From contig DUTT01000052.1 in NCBI GenBank assembly GCA_012841925.1, forward strand, positions 1 through 64,000: DNA of 64,000 nt, read 5' to 3'. The position numbers and the translations under genes were made by a program. Below the pieces are notes generated by a model. The model searched no databases. It saw only the letters and a list, made by a program, of their open reading frames with translations, and was not told where the DNA came from. Origin of the DNA: Clostridiales bacterium (GTDB lineage: Bacteria; Bacillota; Clostridia; Peptostreptococcales; Anaerovoracaceae). This document shows, piece after piece, positions 33,001 to 41,578 of this stretch. Within the stretch, counting starts at the first letter, position 1. The number at the start of each line of letters is the position of its first letter.

Positions 33001-33519
33001 CTAAAGTGTAAAAATATGACGATTCCTGTAGACGTATTCAACTCCGGATAAAACCGTCATGATGACCGAAGCTGCCAGAAACACAACGGCTGTGCGTGCG
33101 ACCCAGGCCGGTTCGTTTACGATGAGCAGCGGTACGGCGATCATCTGCAGGACCGTCTTCAGCTTGCCCGTCATCCCGGCTGCAATGACGATTCCTTCTG
33201 CCGCAGCGACCGTCCTCATGCCGGAGACCGTAAACTCGCGGGCGAGGATGACGATGAGAATCCATGCCGGTATCGTCCCGTTCTCCACCATGCAGCAAAA
33301 CGCGGCGACGACGAGGACTTTATCCGCCAGCGGATCCATGATTTTCCCAAAATTCGTCGTCAAATCGTATGTGCGTGCGATGTAGCCGTCCAGGAAATCC
33401 GTAAACGAAGCCGCAAGAAACACGATGAGCGACGGCACGGTCAGGCCCTTCATGTACAGCGCGACAAAGACCGGAACGAGCAGCACCCGCAGAATCGTCA
33501 GCTTGTTAGGCAGGTTCAC
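33001..33519 (-). CDS. pgsA: CDP-diacylglycerol-glycerol-3-phosphate 3-phosphatidyltransferase
   Basis: 172 residues from GTG 33519, preceded by AAAGGAGG. Makes phosphatidylglycerol phosphate, precursor of PG and cardiolipin. The CDP-alcohol phosphotransferase motif D(x)2DG(x)2AR(x)8G(x)3D(x)3D is visible as TDFLDGYIART followed by FGKIMDPLADKVL. Membrane helices cover most of the rest. Start overlaps the rimO stop (GTGA). Confidence 0.95.
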   Translation of the reverse strand: MNLPNKLTILRVLLVPVFVALYMKGLTVPSLIVFLAASFTDFLDGYIARTYDLTTNFGKIMDPLADKVLVVAAFCCMVENGTIPAWILIVILAREFTVSGMRTVAAAEGIVIAAGMTGKLKTVLQMIAVPLLIVNEPAWVARTAVVFLAASVIMTVLSGVEYVYRNRHIFTL

Positions 33520-34877
33520 GGACGGACCTCCTTTCGGCCGGTTCCGGCCAAATCGTAGTCGAATGCATCTTCTACGGTCACGCACGCAAACTCTCCCGGG
33601 GAGAAATCGTCCTCGCTTGCGAACAAAACACCGTTATCGATATCCGGTGCGTCCTGCATCGTGCGCCCGGTGTAAGTACCGCCTTCGTTAACTTCGTCCA
33701 CGAGCACCCGGATCGTCTGACCGATGCGTCTGCGGTTGTGCTCGAGGGAAATAGCGCACTGGAGCTGCATAATTTCGTCCCTGCGACGCTCCTTTTCGGC
33801 TTCCGGTATCTGCGGAGCCATGAGCGCAGCCGGCGTTCCCTCTTCCTGCGAATAGGCAAACACGCCCAATCGCTCGAATTTCATCGATTCGACAAACGAT
33901 TTTACATCATCGAATTCCTCTTCTGTTTCTCCGGGGAATCCGACGATCAGCGTCGTGCGAATTGCGATATCCGGAATTTGTTTACGTAATTTATTTATGG
34001 TAGACTTGATGGACGCTCGCGTCGAAAGGCGATTCATGCGCTGCAAAATGGAGTCGCACGAATGCTGGAGCGGGATATCGATGTACTTGCAGATTTTAGG
34101 CTCGGTGCGGATCGTGTCGATCAGCTCATCGGTGATGCCCTCTTCGTAGCAGTACATCAGCCGGACCCACTCAATCCCCTCAATTTTCACCAGCGCCTGG
34201 AGCAGCCGTACGAGATGTCCGGTTCCCCGCAGATCCTGACCGTAGGCCGCCACGTCCTGCGCGACGAGTACGAGTTCTTTGCAGCCGCGACCTGCGAGCC
34301 GGCCGGCTTCCTGCAGAATGGACTCTGCGGGGCGGCTTCGGTATGGACCGCGGATGGCCGGTATGCTGCAGTAGCTGCAGGCGTTGCTGCAGCCTTCCGC
34401 AATTTTAATCGGCGCCGTGTGGATCAGCGCACCCGCACCCGAACTTCTGGGACCGATGGAGTCATCCCATCCATGAAACTCCTTCGAGCCGTTCGGTTCG
34501 TACGGTCCTGCAAATACCCGTTGCCCCTGCGGGGACGCTTCGATGAGCGTGGGCAGCATGCGGTAATCGTTGACTCCGAGAAAGTACTCGGCCTCCGGAA
34601 TGAGGTCGGACAGTTCGTCGCCATAGCGCTGAGAGAGACAACCGGTGACGATGAGTCTCTGCTCGCTGCGCTTCCCAACGGCAAAATCCAGGATGGCGTC
34701 GACAGATTCCTGCTTCGCATCCCGGATAAATCCGCACGTATTGACCAGAATGACATCGGCTGCGTCCGGATCTCCGGTTATCGTGTGACCGCTTTCTTCC
34801 AGCAGCCCCGCAACACATTCGCTGTCCACCGTATTTTTATCGCAACCGAGCGTTCGGATGTAGATGTTCAATCGCAT
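33516..34877 (-). CDS. rimO: ribosomal protein S12 methylthiotransferase RimO
   Basis: 453 residues. N-terminal UPF0004 domain with TLGCDKNTVDSE and VNTCGFIRDAKQES, radical SAM motif EGCSNACSYCSIPAIRG (CxxxCxxC), and a C-terminal TRAM domain (about 385-450). Adds methylthio to the conserved Asp of S12; distinguished from MiaB by the S12-type N terminus LGCDKNTVDSE. ATG 34877 is preferred over the GTG one codon earlier. Overlaps pgsA. Confidence 0.93.
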   Translation of the reverse strand: MRLNIYIRTLGCDKNTVDSECVAGLLEESGHTITGDPDAADVILVNTCGFIRDAKQESVDAILDFAVGKRSEQRLIVTGCLSQRYGDELSDLIPEAEYFLGVNDYRMLPTLIEASPQGQRVFAGPYEPNGSKEFHGWDDSIGPRSSGAGALIHTAPIKIAEGCSNACSYCSIPAIRGPYRSRPAESILQEAGRLAGRGCKELVLVAQDVAAYGQDLRGTGHLVRLLQALVKIEGIEWVRLMYCYEEGITDELIDTIRTEPKICKYIDIPLQHSCDSILQRMNRLSTRASIKSTINKLRKQIPDIAIRTTLIVGFPGETEEEFDDVKSFVESMKFERLGVFAYSQEEGTPAALMAPQIPEAEKERRRDEIMQLQCAISLEHNRRRIGQTIRVLVDEVNEGGTYTGRTMQDAPDIDNGVLFASEDDFSPGEFACVTVEDAFDYDLAGTGRKEVRP

Positions 34878-34884
34878 CACCCTT

Positions 34885-37413
34885 TCAATCTCTGTCCTGC
34901 GCCATGCTGTCGTACTGAAGATACTGGTCGGCAGACATCAGAACTTTTCGCGGGCGCGACCCGTCCGCGGGCCCCACGATTCCCCGCTCTTCCATCATGT
35001 CCACCAGGCGGGCGGCCCGGTTATAGCCGATGCGGAATCTCCGCTGCAGCATGGAGACCGAAGCGTGTTCGCCCTGAACGACCAGGTCGATTGCGTCGGC
35101 GAGCAGCTCGTCGTCGTCGTCTTCATCGCGGACACTGCCCGGTCCGACCCGTTCGATGGCCGCAATCACCTCTTTGTCGTAGTCCTGCTTCTCCGCATTC
35201 TTTTCCATAAAGCTGATGACGCTTCGAATTTCCGAATTGGAGACAAAGCAACCCTGCACGCGAATCGGTTTTCCTAGCCCCTGCGGACTGAAGAGCATGT
35301 CTCCCTTTCCGACCAGCTTTTCGGCGCCGCCCATGTCCAGGATGGTCCTGGAGTCGAACTGAGACGCGACGGCAAAGGCGATTCTCGAAGGGATATTGGC
35401 TTTGATGACGCCGGTGATGACGTCGACGGAGGGTCTCTGCGTTGCGACGATGAGGTGCATGCCGGCCGCCCGGGCCATCTGCGCCAGCCTGCAGATCGAT
35501 TCTTCGACCTGGGAGGGAGCGACCATCATCAGATCGGCCAGCTCGTCGATGACGATGACGATCTGCGGCAACACATGTTCCTCTTCGCCCTTCGAGCGCA
35601 TCGATTCGTTGTAATATTCGAGATCGCGCACGCCCTCTTCGGCGAATTTTTTGTAGCGCGACGTCATCTCGCTTACCGCCCAGAGCAGCGAAGAAGCCGC
35701 TTTGGCCGGCTCGGTGACGACCGGTACGAGCAGGTGCGGAATCCCGTTATAGTTACCGAGTTCAACCACCTTGGGGTCGATCAAAAGCAGCTTGACCTCC
35801 TCCGGCCTGGCCCGGTACAGCAGACTTATAATCAGCGTGTTGATGAATACGGACTTCCCTGAACCGGTCGCTCCGGCGATGAGGAGGTGCGGCATGTCCT
35901 TCAGGTCGGTGACGACGCTGTCGCCGGCGATGCTCTTGCCGACGGCGACTGCAATCCTGGAAGAGTGCGAACGGAATTCGTCCGAATCGATGAGCTCCCG
36001 CAGCACGACACGTCGAATGACTTCGTTTTCCACTTCGATGCCGATGGCCGCCTTGCCGGGGATCGGAGCTTCAATCCGTATGCTTTTCGCTTTCAGGTTC
36101 AAGGCAATGTCGTCGGCGAGGCGGACGATGCTCGCCACTTTAACTCCGGCGCTGGGTTGAATTTCAAAGCGCGTGACCGTCGGACCCTTGACGACATCCG
36201 ACACGCTGGCGCTCACGCCGAAGCTGTGCAGCGTTTCCTCCAGGAGAGTCGCCTTGCTCTGCATCGAGGAATCCTCGTCGCTGCTCTTGATCCGTTCCGG
36301 CTTTTTGAGCAGCTCTACCGGCGGGAAATGATACGTCTGCTCGACGGAAGCGTCCGTTGCTGGAATGTCCGGAGCAAGATCCGGTTCCGGTGAAGGTGCC
36401 GATGACCGTCCGTCCAGTCCATATCCTTTCGCCGGCTTATCTGAACTGCTGCCAAACAGCGTATCGTCGGTGACATATTCCAGAATTTTCTTTTTGCGAG
36501 CCGATACTTCGTCCTCCACCTGAAGCGTGGCCGGCGGAATCGGCACAAACACCGCTGCAGGCGGCTCGTCGGCCTTCATAAGTTCCGGATGTCGAGGCGA
36601 TTCAAGCGGTATCTGGGACACCGTTGTCTCTTCCGTTTCGGTCTGCTTCGCTCGCTCAGCTGCTTCCTTGACCCGTTTCGCCCGTTCGATTTCGGCTTCT
36701 ACGCGGCGTTGCTCCGCCGTGCGATCGCTTTTCTCGATGATGGAACGGTTGATGGCGAGCTGATCCTCTTTGACCTGCCTGGACGCCAGGCGGCGAATTC
36801 GCCACTGGTCGAAAAACGTTGCTACCGGGGTATCCACGATAAACAGCAGCGCTATAAAGATACCCGCGACCGATAGAATATACATCCCTTCCCGCCCGAA
36901 ATATTTAATCAGAATCGAGGCAGGGAGGACGCCGAGCACACCGCCGCTGTCCGATCCCGCGACGTACACCTCTTTGAGGAGAGCCAGCGACAGCGGTTCG
37001 TAGGTAATCGGGTACAGCGAAGCATTGATGGCGCTTATGAATAAAAACAGAAGCACGAGAAAGAGAATCGAACGCGTCGTAATGTACGATGCGCGGCGGA
37101 CAAAAACGAGCACTCCGTACAGAATCAGGTAGTACGACAGCGCGTACGCAATTCTCCCAAAACCTCCGAACAACAGACTTTGTACGAACCCGCCGATTTG
37201 TCCGGTCGCCTGCGTCTGCAGGCTGACTGCAAAAAACGTACCCAAAGCGATGAGCACAATCGCCCAGATTTCGTCGTGGAGCCTTTTTTTCTTCTCCAGC
37301 ACTTCCTGAGTCTCGCGCTCCTTTGAGCGGATTTTTTCCTTCTCCGTCTTTCTGCCGCTCGCCTTTGCGGAAGAAGTCGTTTTGGCAGCCGCGCCCTTTT
37401 TCCTGTCCGGCAT
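34885..37413 (-). CDS. ftsK: DNA translocase FtsK/SpoIIIE
   Basis: 842 residues from ATG 37413 (GGAGG upstream). Lys/Arg-rich N terminus, four or five membrane helices within about 50-210, a charged variable linker, then the RecA-like motor with Walker A GATGSGKSVFIN and Walker B IVIVIDELADLMM, and a winged-helix gamma domain at the end (QRRFRIGYNRAARLVDMMEERGIVG) that reads orientation sequences. Moves chromosomes at the division septum. Monocistronic start, with rimO following 7 bases after its stop. Confidence 0.96.
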   Translation of the reverse strand: MPDRKKGAAAKTTSSAKASGRKTEKEKIRSKERETQEVLEKKKRLHDEIWAIVLIALGTFFAVSLQTQATGQIGGFVQSLLFGGFGRIAYALSYYLILYGVLVFVRRASYITTRSILFLVLLFLFISAINASLYPITYEPLSLALLKEVYVAGSDSGGVLGVLPASILIKYFGREGMYILSVAGIFIALLFIVDTPVATFFDQWRIRRLASRQVKEDQLAINRSIIEKSDRTAEQRRVEAEIERAKRVKEAAERAKQTETEETTVSQIPLESPRHPELMKADEPPAAVFVPIPPATLQVEDEVSARKKKILEYVTDDTLFGSSSDKPAKGYGLDGRSSAPSPEPDLAPDIPATDASVEQTYHFPPVELLKKPERIKSSDEDSSMQSKATLLEETLHSFGVSASVSDVVKGPTVTRFEIQPSAGVKVASIVRLADDIALNLKAKSIRIEAPIPGKAAIGIEVENEVIRRVVLRELIDSDEFRSHSSRIAVAVGKSIAGDSVVTDLKDMPHLLIAGATGSGKSVFINTLIISLLYRARPEEVKLLLIDPKVVELGNYNGIPHLLVPVVTEPAKAASSLLWAVSEMTSRYKKFAEEGVRDLEYYNESMRSKGEEEHVLPQIVIVIDELADLMMVAPSQVEESICRLAQMARAAGMHLIVATQRPSVDVITGVIKANIPSRIAFAVASQFDSRTILDMGGAEKLVGKGDMLFSPQGLGKPIRVQGCFVSNSEIRSVISFMEKNAEKQDYDKEVIAAIERVGPGSVRDEDDDDELLADAIDLVVQGEHASVSMLQRRFRIGYNRAARLVDMMEERGIVGPADGSRPRKVLMSADQYLQYDSMAQDRD

Positions 37414-37474
37414 TGTGATTCCTCCAGCGTCCACGGGCCGCAACACGTTACAGGACCTCAAAATGGACAAGATT

Positions 37475-37503
37475 ATGTTATCACAGTTCAGCGCACACTG
37501 CAA
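37475..37503 (-). promoter_or_regulatory. candidate ftsK promoter
   Basis: TTGCAG (37503-37498), 17-base spacer, TAACAT (37480-37475) on the minus strand, 62 bases before the ftsK start. Confidence 0.6.
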
Positions 37504-37578
37504 TTACGGCCTGTTCCAACATTTTACACTGCCGCAGCCCTACACGCGTCGTAAGCGAGATCTTCTTGCGGCTTTTCC

Positions 37579-37608
37579 TTGTCTTCCGATCGATAATGCG
37601 TGTATAAT
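37579..37608 (+). promoter_or_regulatory. asd promoter
   Basis: TTGTCT (37579-37584), 18-base spacer, consensus TATAAT (37603-37608). Divergent from the ftsK promoter; the 246-base region between ftsK and asd starts shows no other feature. Confidence 0.72.
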
Positions 37609-37659
37609 GTCGTTTAATCGTTGATGCATGCACATTATATTGCGCAGGAGGTGGCGTAC

Positions 37660-38655
37660 ATGAAACGTAAACCAAACATCGCCGTCGTCGGAGCGACCGG
37701 GCTGGTCGGTTCCACATTTCTAGAGGTGCTGGAGCAGAGAGATTTCCCCATTGGAACGCTCTACGCCATGGCTAGCGCCAAATCCGCCGGGAAGAAAATC
37801 ACCTACCGCGGAAGCGAAGTGACGGTCGAAGAATTGAATGAACGCTCCTTCGACAAGGACATCGACATCGCCCTGTTTTCTGCAGGCGGCGCCCTGTCGA
37901 CCCGCTACGCACCTGTTGCGGCAGCCGCAGGCTGCATCGTTGTAGACAACAGCAGCGCATGGCGCATGGATCCGGACGTGCCCCTCGTCGTACCCGAAGT
38001 CAACCCGCACGCCGTAAAAAAAGCGGTCAGGGGAATCATCGCAAACCCGAACTGCTCCACCATCCAGGCGGTTCTCCCCCTCAAGGTGCTGCACGATGCC
38101 TATCGCATCCGTCGCATCGTCTACTCGACCTATCAGTCGGTATCCGGTGCGGGCATCAAAGGCCTGAGAGATCTCGAACAGGGGCTTGCTGGCAACGATC
38201 TGTGCGAAGCTTTTCCGCATCCCATCGCCGGCAACTGCATCCCGCACATCGATGCGTTTCTCGAGAACGGTTACACAAAAGAAGAGATGAAGATGATCGG
38301 CGAGACTAAAAAAATCCTGGAGGACGACTCGATTCGGATTACGGCGACGACCGTACGCGTACCTGTGCAGGCTGCTCACAGCGAGTCGATCAATATCGAG
38401 TTCGAAAATCCGTTCGATCTGGACGAAGCCAAAGCGTTATTGGCGGCAGCGCCAGGCATCGAAGTCATCGACGATCCGCAGAAAAACTGTTATCCGCTCG
38501 CGCGGGATGCCGCCGGCACCGACAGCGTGTACGTCGGACGGATCCGCCGGGATGACAGCCTTGCAAGCGGGCTCAACTTTTGGTGTGTCGCCGATAACAT
38601 CCGCAAGGGAGCGGCTACAAATTCCGTGCAAATCGCCGAACTGCTTATCAAGTAA
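37660..38655 (+). CDS. asd: aspartate-semialdehyde dehydrogenase
   Basis: 331 residues from ATG 37660, with AGGAGGTGG upstream. Reduces aspartyl phosphate to the semialdehyde for Met, Thr, Lys and diaminopimelate synthesis. NADP fold VVGATGLVGSTFLEVLEQR, catalytic Cys in NPNCSTIQ, YQSVSGAGIKG and the His-containing AAHSESINIEF. No other lysine/threonine pathway gene is adjacent. Confidence 0.96.
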   Translation: MKRKPNIAVVGATGLVGSTFLEVLEQRDFPIGTLYAMASAKSAGKKITYRGSEVTVEELNERSFDKDIDIALFSAGGALSTRYAPVAAAAGCIVVDNSSAWRMDPDVPLVVPEVNPHAVKKAVRGIIANPNCSTIQAVLPLKVLHDAYRIRRIVYSTYQSVSGAGIKGLRDLEQGLAGNDLCEAFPHPIAGNCIPHIDAFLENGYTKEEMKMIGETKKILEDDSIRITATTVRVPVQAAHSESINIEFENPFDLDEAKALLAAAPGIEVIDDPQKNCYPLARDAAGTDSVYVGRIRRDDSLASGLNFWCVADNIRKGAATNSVQIAELLIK

Positions 38656-38673
38656 GCATTTATCGTATATAAT
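38645..38673 (+). promoter_or_regulatory. mtnA-mtnK promoter
   Basis: TTATCA (38645-38650), 17-base spacer, consensus TATAAT (38668-38673). The -35 lies inside the last codons of asd. Confidence 0.75.
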
Positions 38674-38683
38674 GGATACAAGT

Positions 38684-38702
38684 TGTCCCACTGCCTGGGA
38701 CA
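38684..38702 (+). other. hairpin at the 5' end of the mtnA leader
   Basis: Perfect 7-pair stem TGTCCCA / TGGGACA with a 5-base loop, beginning about 10 bases after the -10, so at or near the 5' end of the transcript. It could protect the mRNA or be part of a regulatory leader of about 60 bases. Confidence 0.5.
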
Positions 38703-38744
38703 GGAGCCGCACGTCGGTAGAAATTTGATCGGGAGGGATTCAAT

Positions 38745-39776
38745 ATGAAGAGAGCGGACGAAGGATTAGGATTCATCATGAAGTACGAAAATGTCGCCTG
38801 GTACGAGGACGGGAAAGTCCGCATACTGGACCGGCGCATTTATCCCATCCGGATCGAGTACGTCGTGTGCGAAAAACACGAGGATGTTGCCCGGGCGATC
38901 GCCGATATGGTCACTCAGAGCGGCGGCCCCTACACGGCGGCCGGGATGGGCATGGTTCTGGCCTGCTACGAATCCGAAGGTCAGAAAGAACAGGAACGAA
39001 TCGCTTTTCTCGAAAAGGCTGCCTACACGCTTTCCCACGCGCGACCCACGACGTCGGCCAAAATGCAAAAGTTTACCGGCAGCGTACTCGACGCTGCAAA
39101 ACAAGCTATGCAGCGCGGAGACAATGTCGTCGATGCCGCACTGGAGCAGGCCATTGGAGATTTAAATGACCGCTACAACCGGTACGAACCTGTCGGGCAG
39201 ATCATCGCTTCACTCATACCCAAAAACGGAACCATCCTCACCCAGTGCTGGGCGGAAACCGACATCGCCATGACGCTACGGGCCTGTCGGAATATGGGGA
39301 ACGAAATCAAAGTCATCTGTGCAGAAACCAGACCCTACTTCCAGGGAGCACGCCTCACGGCGAGCTGTGCATACGATATGGGCTTCGACGTGACGGTCAT
39401 CAGCGATAATATGCCCGCCTACACGATGAAGATGAAGCCGATCGACCTGTTTACCTCTGCTGCGGACGTCATCAGCTGTGACGGATACGTCGTCAATAAA
39501 ATCGGGACGTTCCAGATCGCTCTGGCGGCCAAGTACTGGGGCATACCCTACTATGCCACCGGGAATCCAAACGAAGCGCATCCTACGATCGACACGGTCG
39601 TCATCGAGGAACGCGATCCGGAACTGACGCTGCACGCGATGGATATCAAGCTGACGCTGGACGGTGTTAAAGGCTACTATCCTGCGTTCGACATAACGCC
39701 GCCCGAACTGATTACCGGCATCGCGACCGTAAAAGGCCTCATGAAGCCGACCGAACTGGATGCATTCTTTAAGTGA
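38745..39776 (+). CDS. mtnA: S-methyl-5-thioribose-1-phosphate isomerase
   Basis: 343 residues, eIF2B/MtnA family. Converts 5-methylthioribose-1-phosphate to methylthioribulose-1-phosphate. Seen: AAGMGMVLA near the N-terminal substrate loop, ILTQCWAETDIAMT with the catalytic-type Cys, VICAETRPYFQGARLTA, and SCDGYVVNKIGTFQIALAAKYWGIPYY, containing the conserved Asp and Lys. The GGGAGGGA site precedes the ATG. Followed after 15 bases by the matching kinase, which confirms the assignment over an eIF2B-like sugar isomerase. Confidence 0.9.
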   Translation: MKRADEGLGFIMKYENVAWYEDGKVRILDRRIYPIRIEYVVCEKHEDVARAIADMVTQSGGPYTAAGMGMVLACYESEGQKEQERIAFLEKAAYTLSHARPTTSAKMQKFTGSVLDAAKQAMQRGDNVVDAALEQAIGDLNDRYNRYEPVGQIIASLIPKNGTILTQCWAETDIAMTLRACRNMGNEIKVICAETRPYFQGARLTASCAYDMGFDVTVISDNMPAYTMKMKPIDLFTSAADVISCDGYVVNKIGTFQIALAAKYWGIPYYATGNPNEAHPTIDTVVIEERDPELTLHAMDIKLTLDGVKGYYPAFDITPPELITGIATVKGLMKPTELDAFFK

Positions 39777-39791
39777 CAGGAGGAATTGCCC

Positions 39792-40979
39792 ATGTATACA
39801 GCCACCACCATTATTCCCTACACCGTGAGTATGCTACCCGACTTTTTTGCACCGGACGCACAGCTCGTCGCCGAAGAGATCGGTGACGGAAACATCAACT
39901 ACGTCTATCGCATCAAGGATAAGGATAGCGGCAAATCGATCATCGTCAAGCATGCCGAAAACGAGCTGCGCATCTACAAGGCCCGGTTTGTGGGCACGGA
40001 ACGCAACCGGATTGAGTACGAAGTCCTGGAGCTGCAGAGAAAGCTGGCACCGGATTACATCCCCGAGCTGTATCTGTACGATGAAGAAAACAACAATATT
40101 TTCATGGAGGACATGCAGGGATATGAAAATATGCGCTACGAGCTGTGCGACCATAAAATTTTCCCGCACGTCGCCGGACATCTTGCGGATTTTTGCGCCC
40201 GTGTCTACATGAACACAACCGATATGGTCGTCGGGGCGATGGAAAAAAAGGAGCTCGTCAAGCGCTATACAAACGTTTACCCGTGCGAAATTACGGAACG
40301 CCACGTGCTCACCGAGCCGTACCAGGATCTGGACGAAAACGGCGTCTGCCCCGAAAACGACGCTTTTATGCGGAAGATGATCTACGAAAATGAGGAGCTC
40401 CACGCGCGTGTGGGTGTCCTGAAGGATCGCTTTCAGACAAAGGCACAGGCGCTGATCCACGGCGATCTGCACACGGGTTCAATTTTCGTGACCCCGGAGA
40501 GGACCTGTATCCTGGATCCGGAATTTGCATTTTACGGACCCGTCGGATACGACACCGGCAACGTGATCGCCAATTTGATTTTTGCTTACGCAAATGCCGG
40601 TGTCACCATGGAGGACGGAAGCGAAAAGGCCATCTATATCGACTGGCTCCTGCAGACAATCGAAGAGTTTACGGATGAATTTCGTAAAAGAGCCATCGCC
40701 GTTTTAAAGGAAAATTCAACAGATCTGATGATGCAATCCGACTTGTTTTTCGATTTATACCTGGACGATATTTCGCTGGACGCGGCAGGATATGCCGGCA
40801 CCGAACTCATCCGGCGCACCGTAGGCAGCTCCGGCGTTCGGGATATCGCAGGAATCAAAAACGAAAGCGCCAAAGCGCGCGCGGAGAAAATCTGCCTGGA
40901 TGCCGGAATCCTTTTTATCATGGAGTCAGAACGCTTCCGGAACGGTAAAGATTACACGGACGCTTTAAAACTTCTGTGA
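39792..40979 (+). CDS. mtnK: S-methyl-5-thioribose kinase
   Basis: 395 residues from ATG 39792 with AGGAGGAA 6 bases upstream. Choline-kinase-like fold: EIGDGNINYVYRI nucleotide loop, ALIHGDLHTGSIFVTPE with the catalytic Asp, and CILDPEFAFYGPVGYDTGN as the DxE metal site. Phosphorylates methylthioribose, a breakdown product of S-adenosylmethionine, for MtnA. Later salvage genes (mtnB, C, D) or a DHAP-shunt aldolase are not in this window. Its stop codon directly abuts the coaE stop on the other strand. Confidence 0.93.
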   Translation: MYTATTIIPYTVSMLPDFFAPDAQLVAEEIGDGNINYVYRIKDKDSGKSIIVKHAENELRIYKARFVGTERNRIEYEVLELQRKLAPDYIPELYLYDEENNNIFMEDMQGYENMRYELCDHKIFPHVAGHLADFCARVYMNTTDMVVGAMEKKELVKRYTNVYPCEITERHVLTEPYQDLDENGVCPENDAFMRKMIYENEELHARVGVLKDRFQTKAQALIHGDLHTGSIFVTPERTCILDPEFAFYGPVGYDTGNVIANLIFAYANAGVTMEDGSEKAIYIDWLLQTIEEFTDEFRKRAIAVLKENSTDLMMQSDLFFDLYLDDISLDAAGYAGTELIRRTVGSSGVRDIAGIKNESAKARAEKICLDAGILFIMESERFRNGKDYTDALKLL

Positions 40980-41570
40980 TTACAGCGCTTCGATCGCCCG
41001 CTCCACTTGTGCTTTAAGCTCGGCTTCTGTGCCGGAATTGTCCAGGACCACATCGGCCCTGGACATTTTTTCTTCTTCGCTCATCTGAAGCTTCATGCGG
41101 GCGAGCACTTCCTGCTTGCGGCTGCGGTCCCGCTTGACGACGCGCTTGAGGCGTATCTGCTGAGGGGCCGTTACGAGCCACACCGAATCCGTGTACCGGT
41201 CCCAGCCGGCTTCGTACAGCATGGGCACGTCGAAAAAGCAGACATCGATGTCGCCGGACAGTTTCAAACGGTTGAAGAATTCCATGGCGCGTACGAGGAT
41301 GGCGGTCTGTACGAGCTCGTTGAGTCTGCGCGTCCCCTGCTGCGTCTCAAACGCCAGATCCGCCAGTTTCGACCGGTCCAGCGTTCCGTCCTCCTTGATG
41401 ATCTCGATGCCGAATTCGCGCACGAGCAGGCGCAAAAGCGGTGTGCCTTTCTTGCATACCTCGCGCGAGAGCTCGTCCGCATCGACGACCGTGTACCCTC
41501 TTTCTCGCAGCATCGACGTCACCGTGCTTTTTCCGGAACCAATCCCGCCCGTAATACCTATGATTCTCAT
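40980..41570 (-). CDS. coaE: dephospho-CoA kinase
   Basis: 196 residues. P-loop GITGGIGSGKSTV at the N terminus, VVDADELSREV, the lid with DRSRKQEVLARMKLQMSEEEK, and ADVVLDNSGT at the end. Last step of coenzyme A synthesis. Pairing with polA is common in Bacillota; start is 8 bases after the polA stop. Confidence 0.96.
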   Translation of the reverse strand: MRIIGITGGIGSGKSTVTSMLRERGYTVVDADELSREVCKKGTPLLRLLVREFGIEIIKEDGTLDRSKLADLAFETQQGTRRLNELVQTAILVRAMEFFNRLKLSGDIDVCFFDVPMLYEAGWDRYTDSVWLVTAPQQIRLKRVVKRDRSRKQEVLARMKLQMSEEEKMSRADVVLDNSGTEAELKAQVERAIEAL

Positions 41571-41578
41571 GTAGCCTC

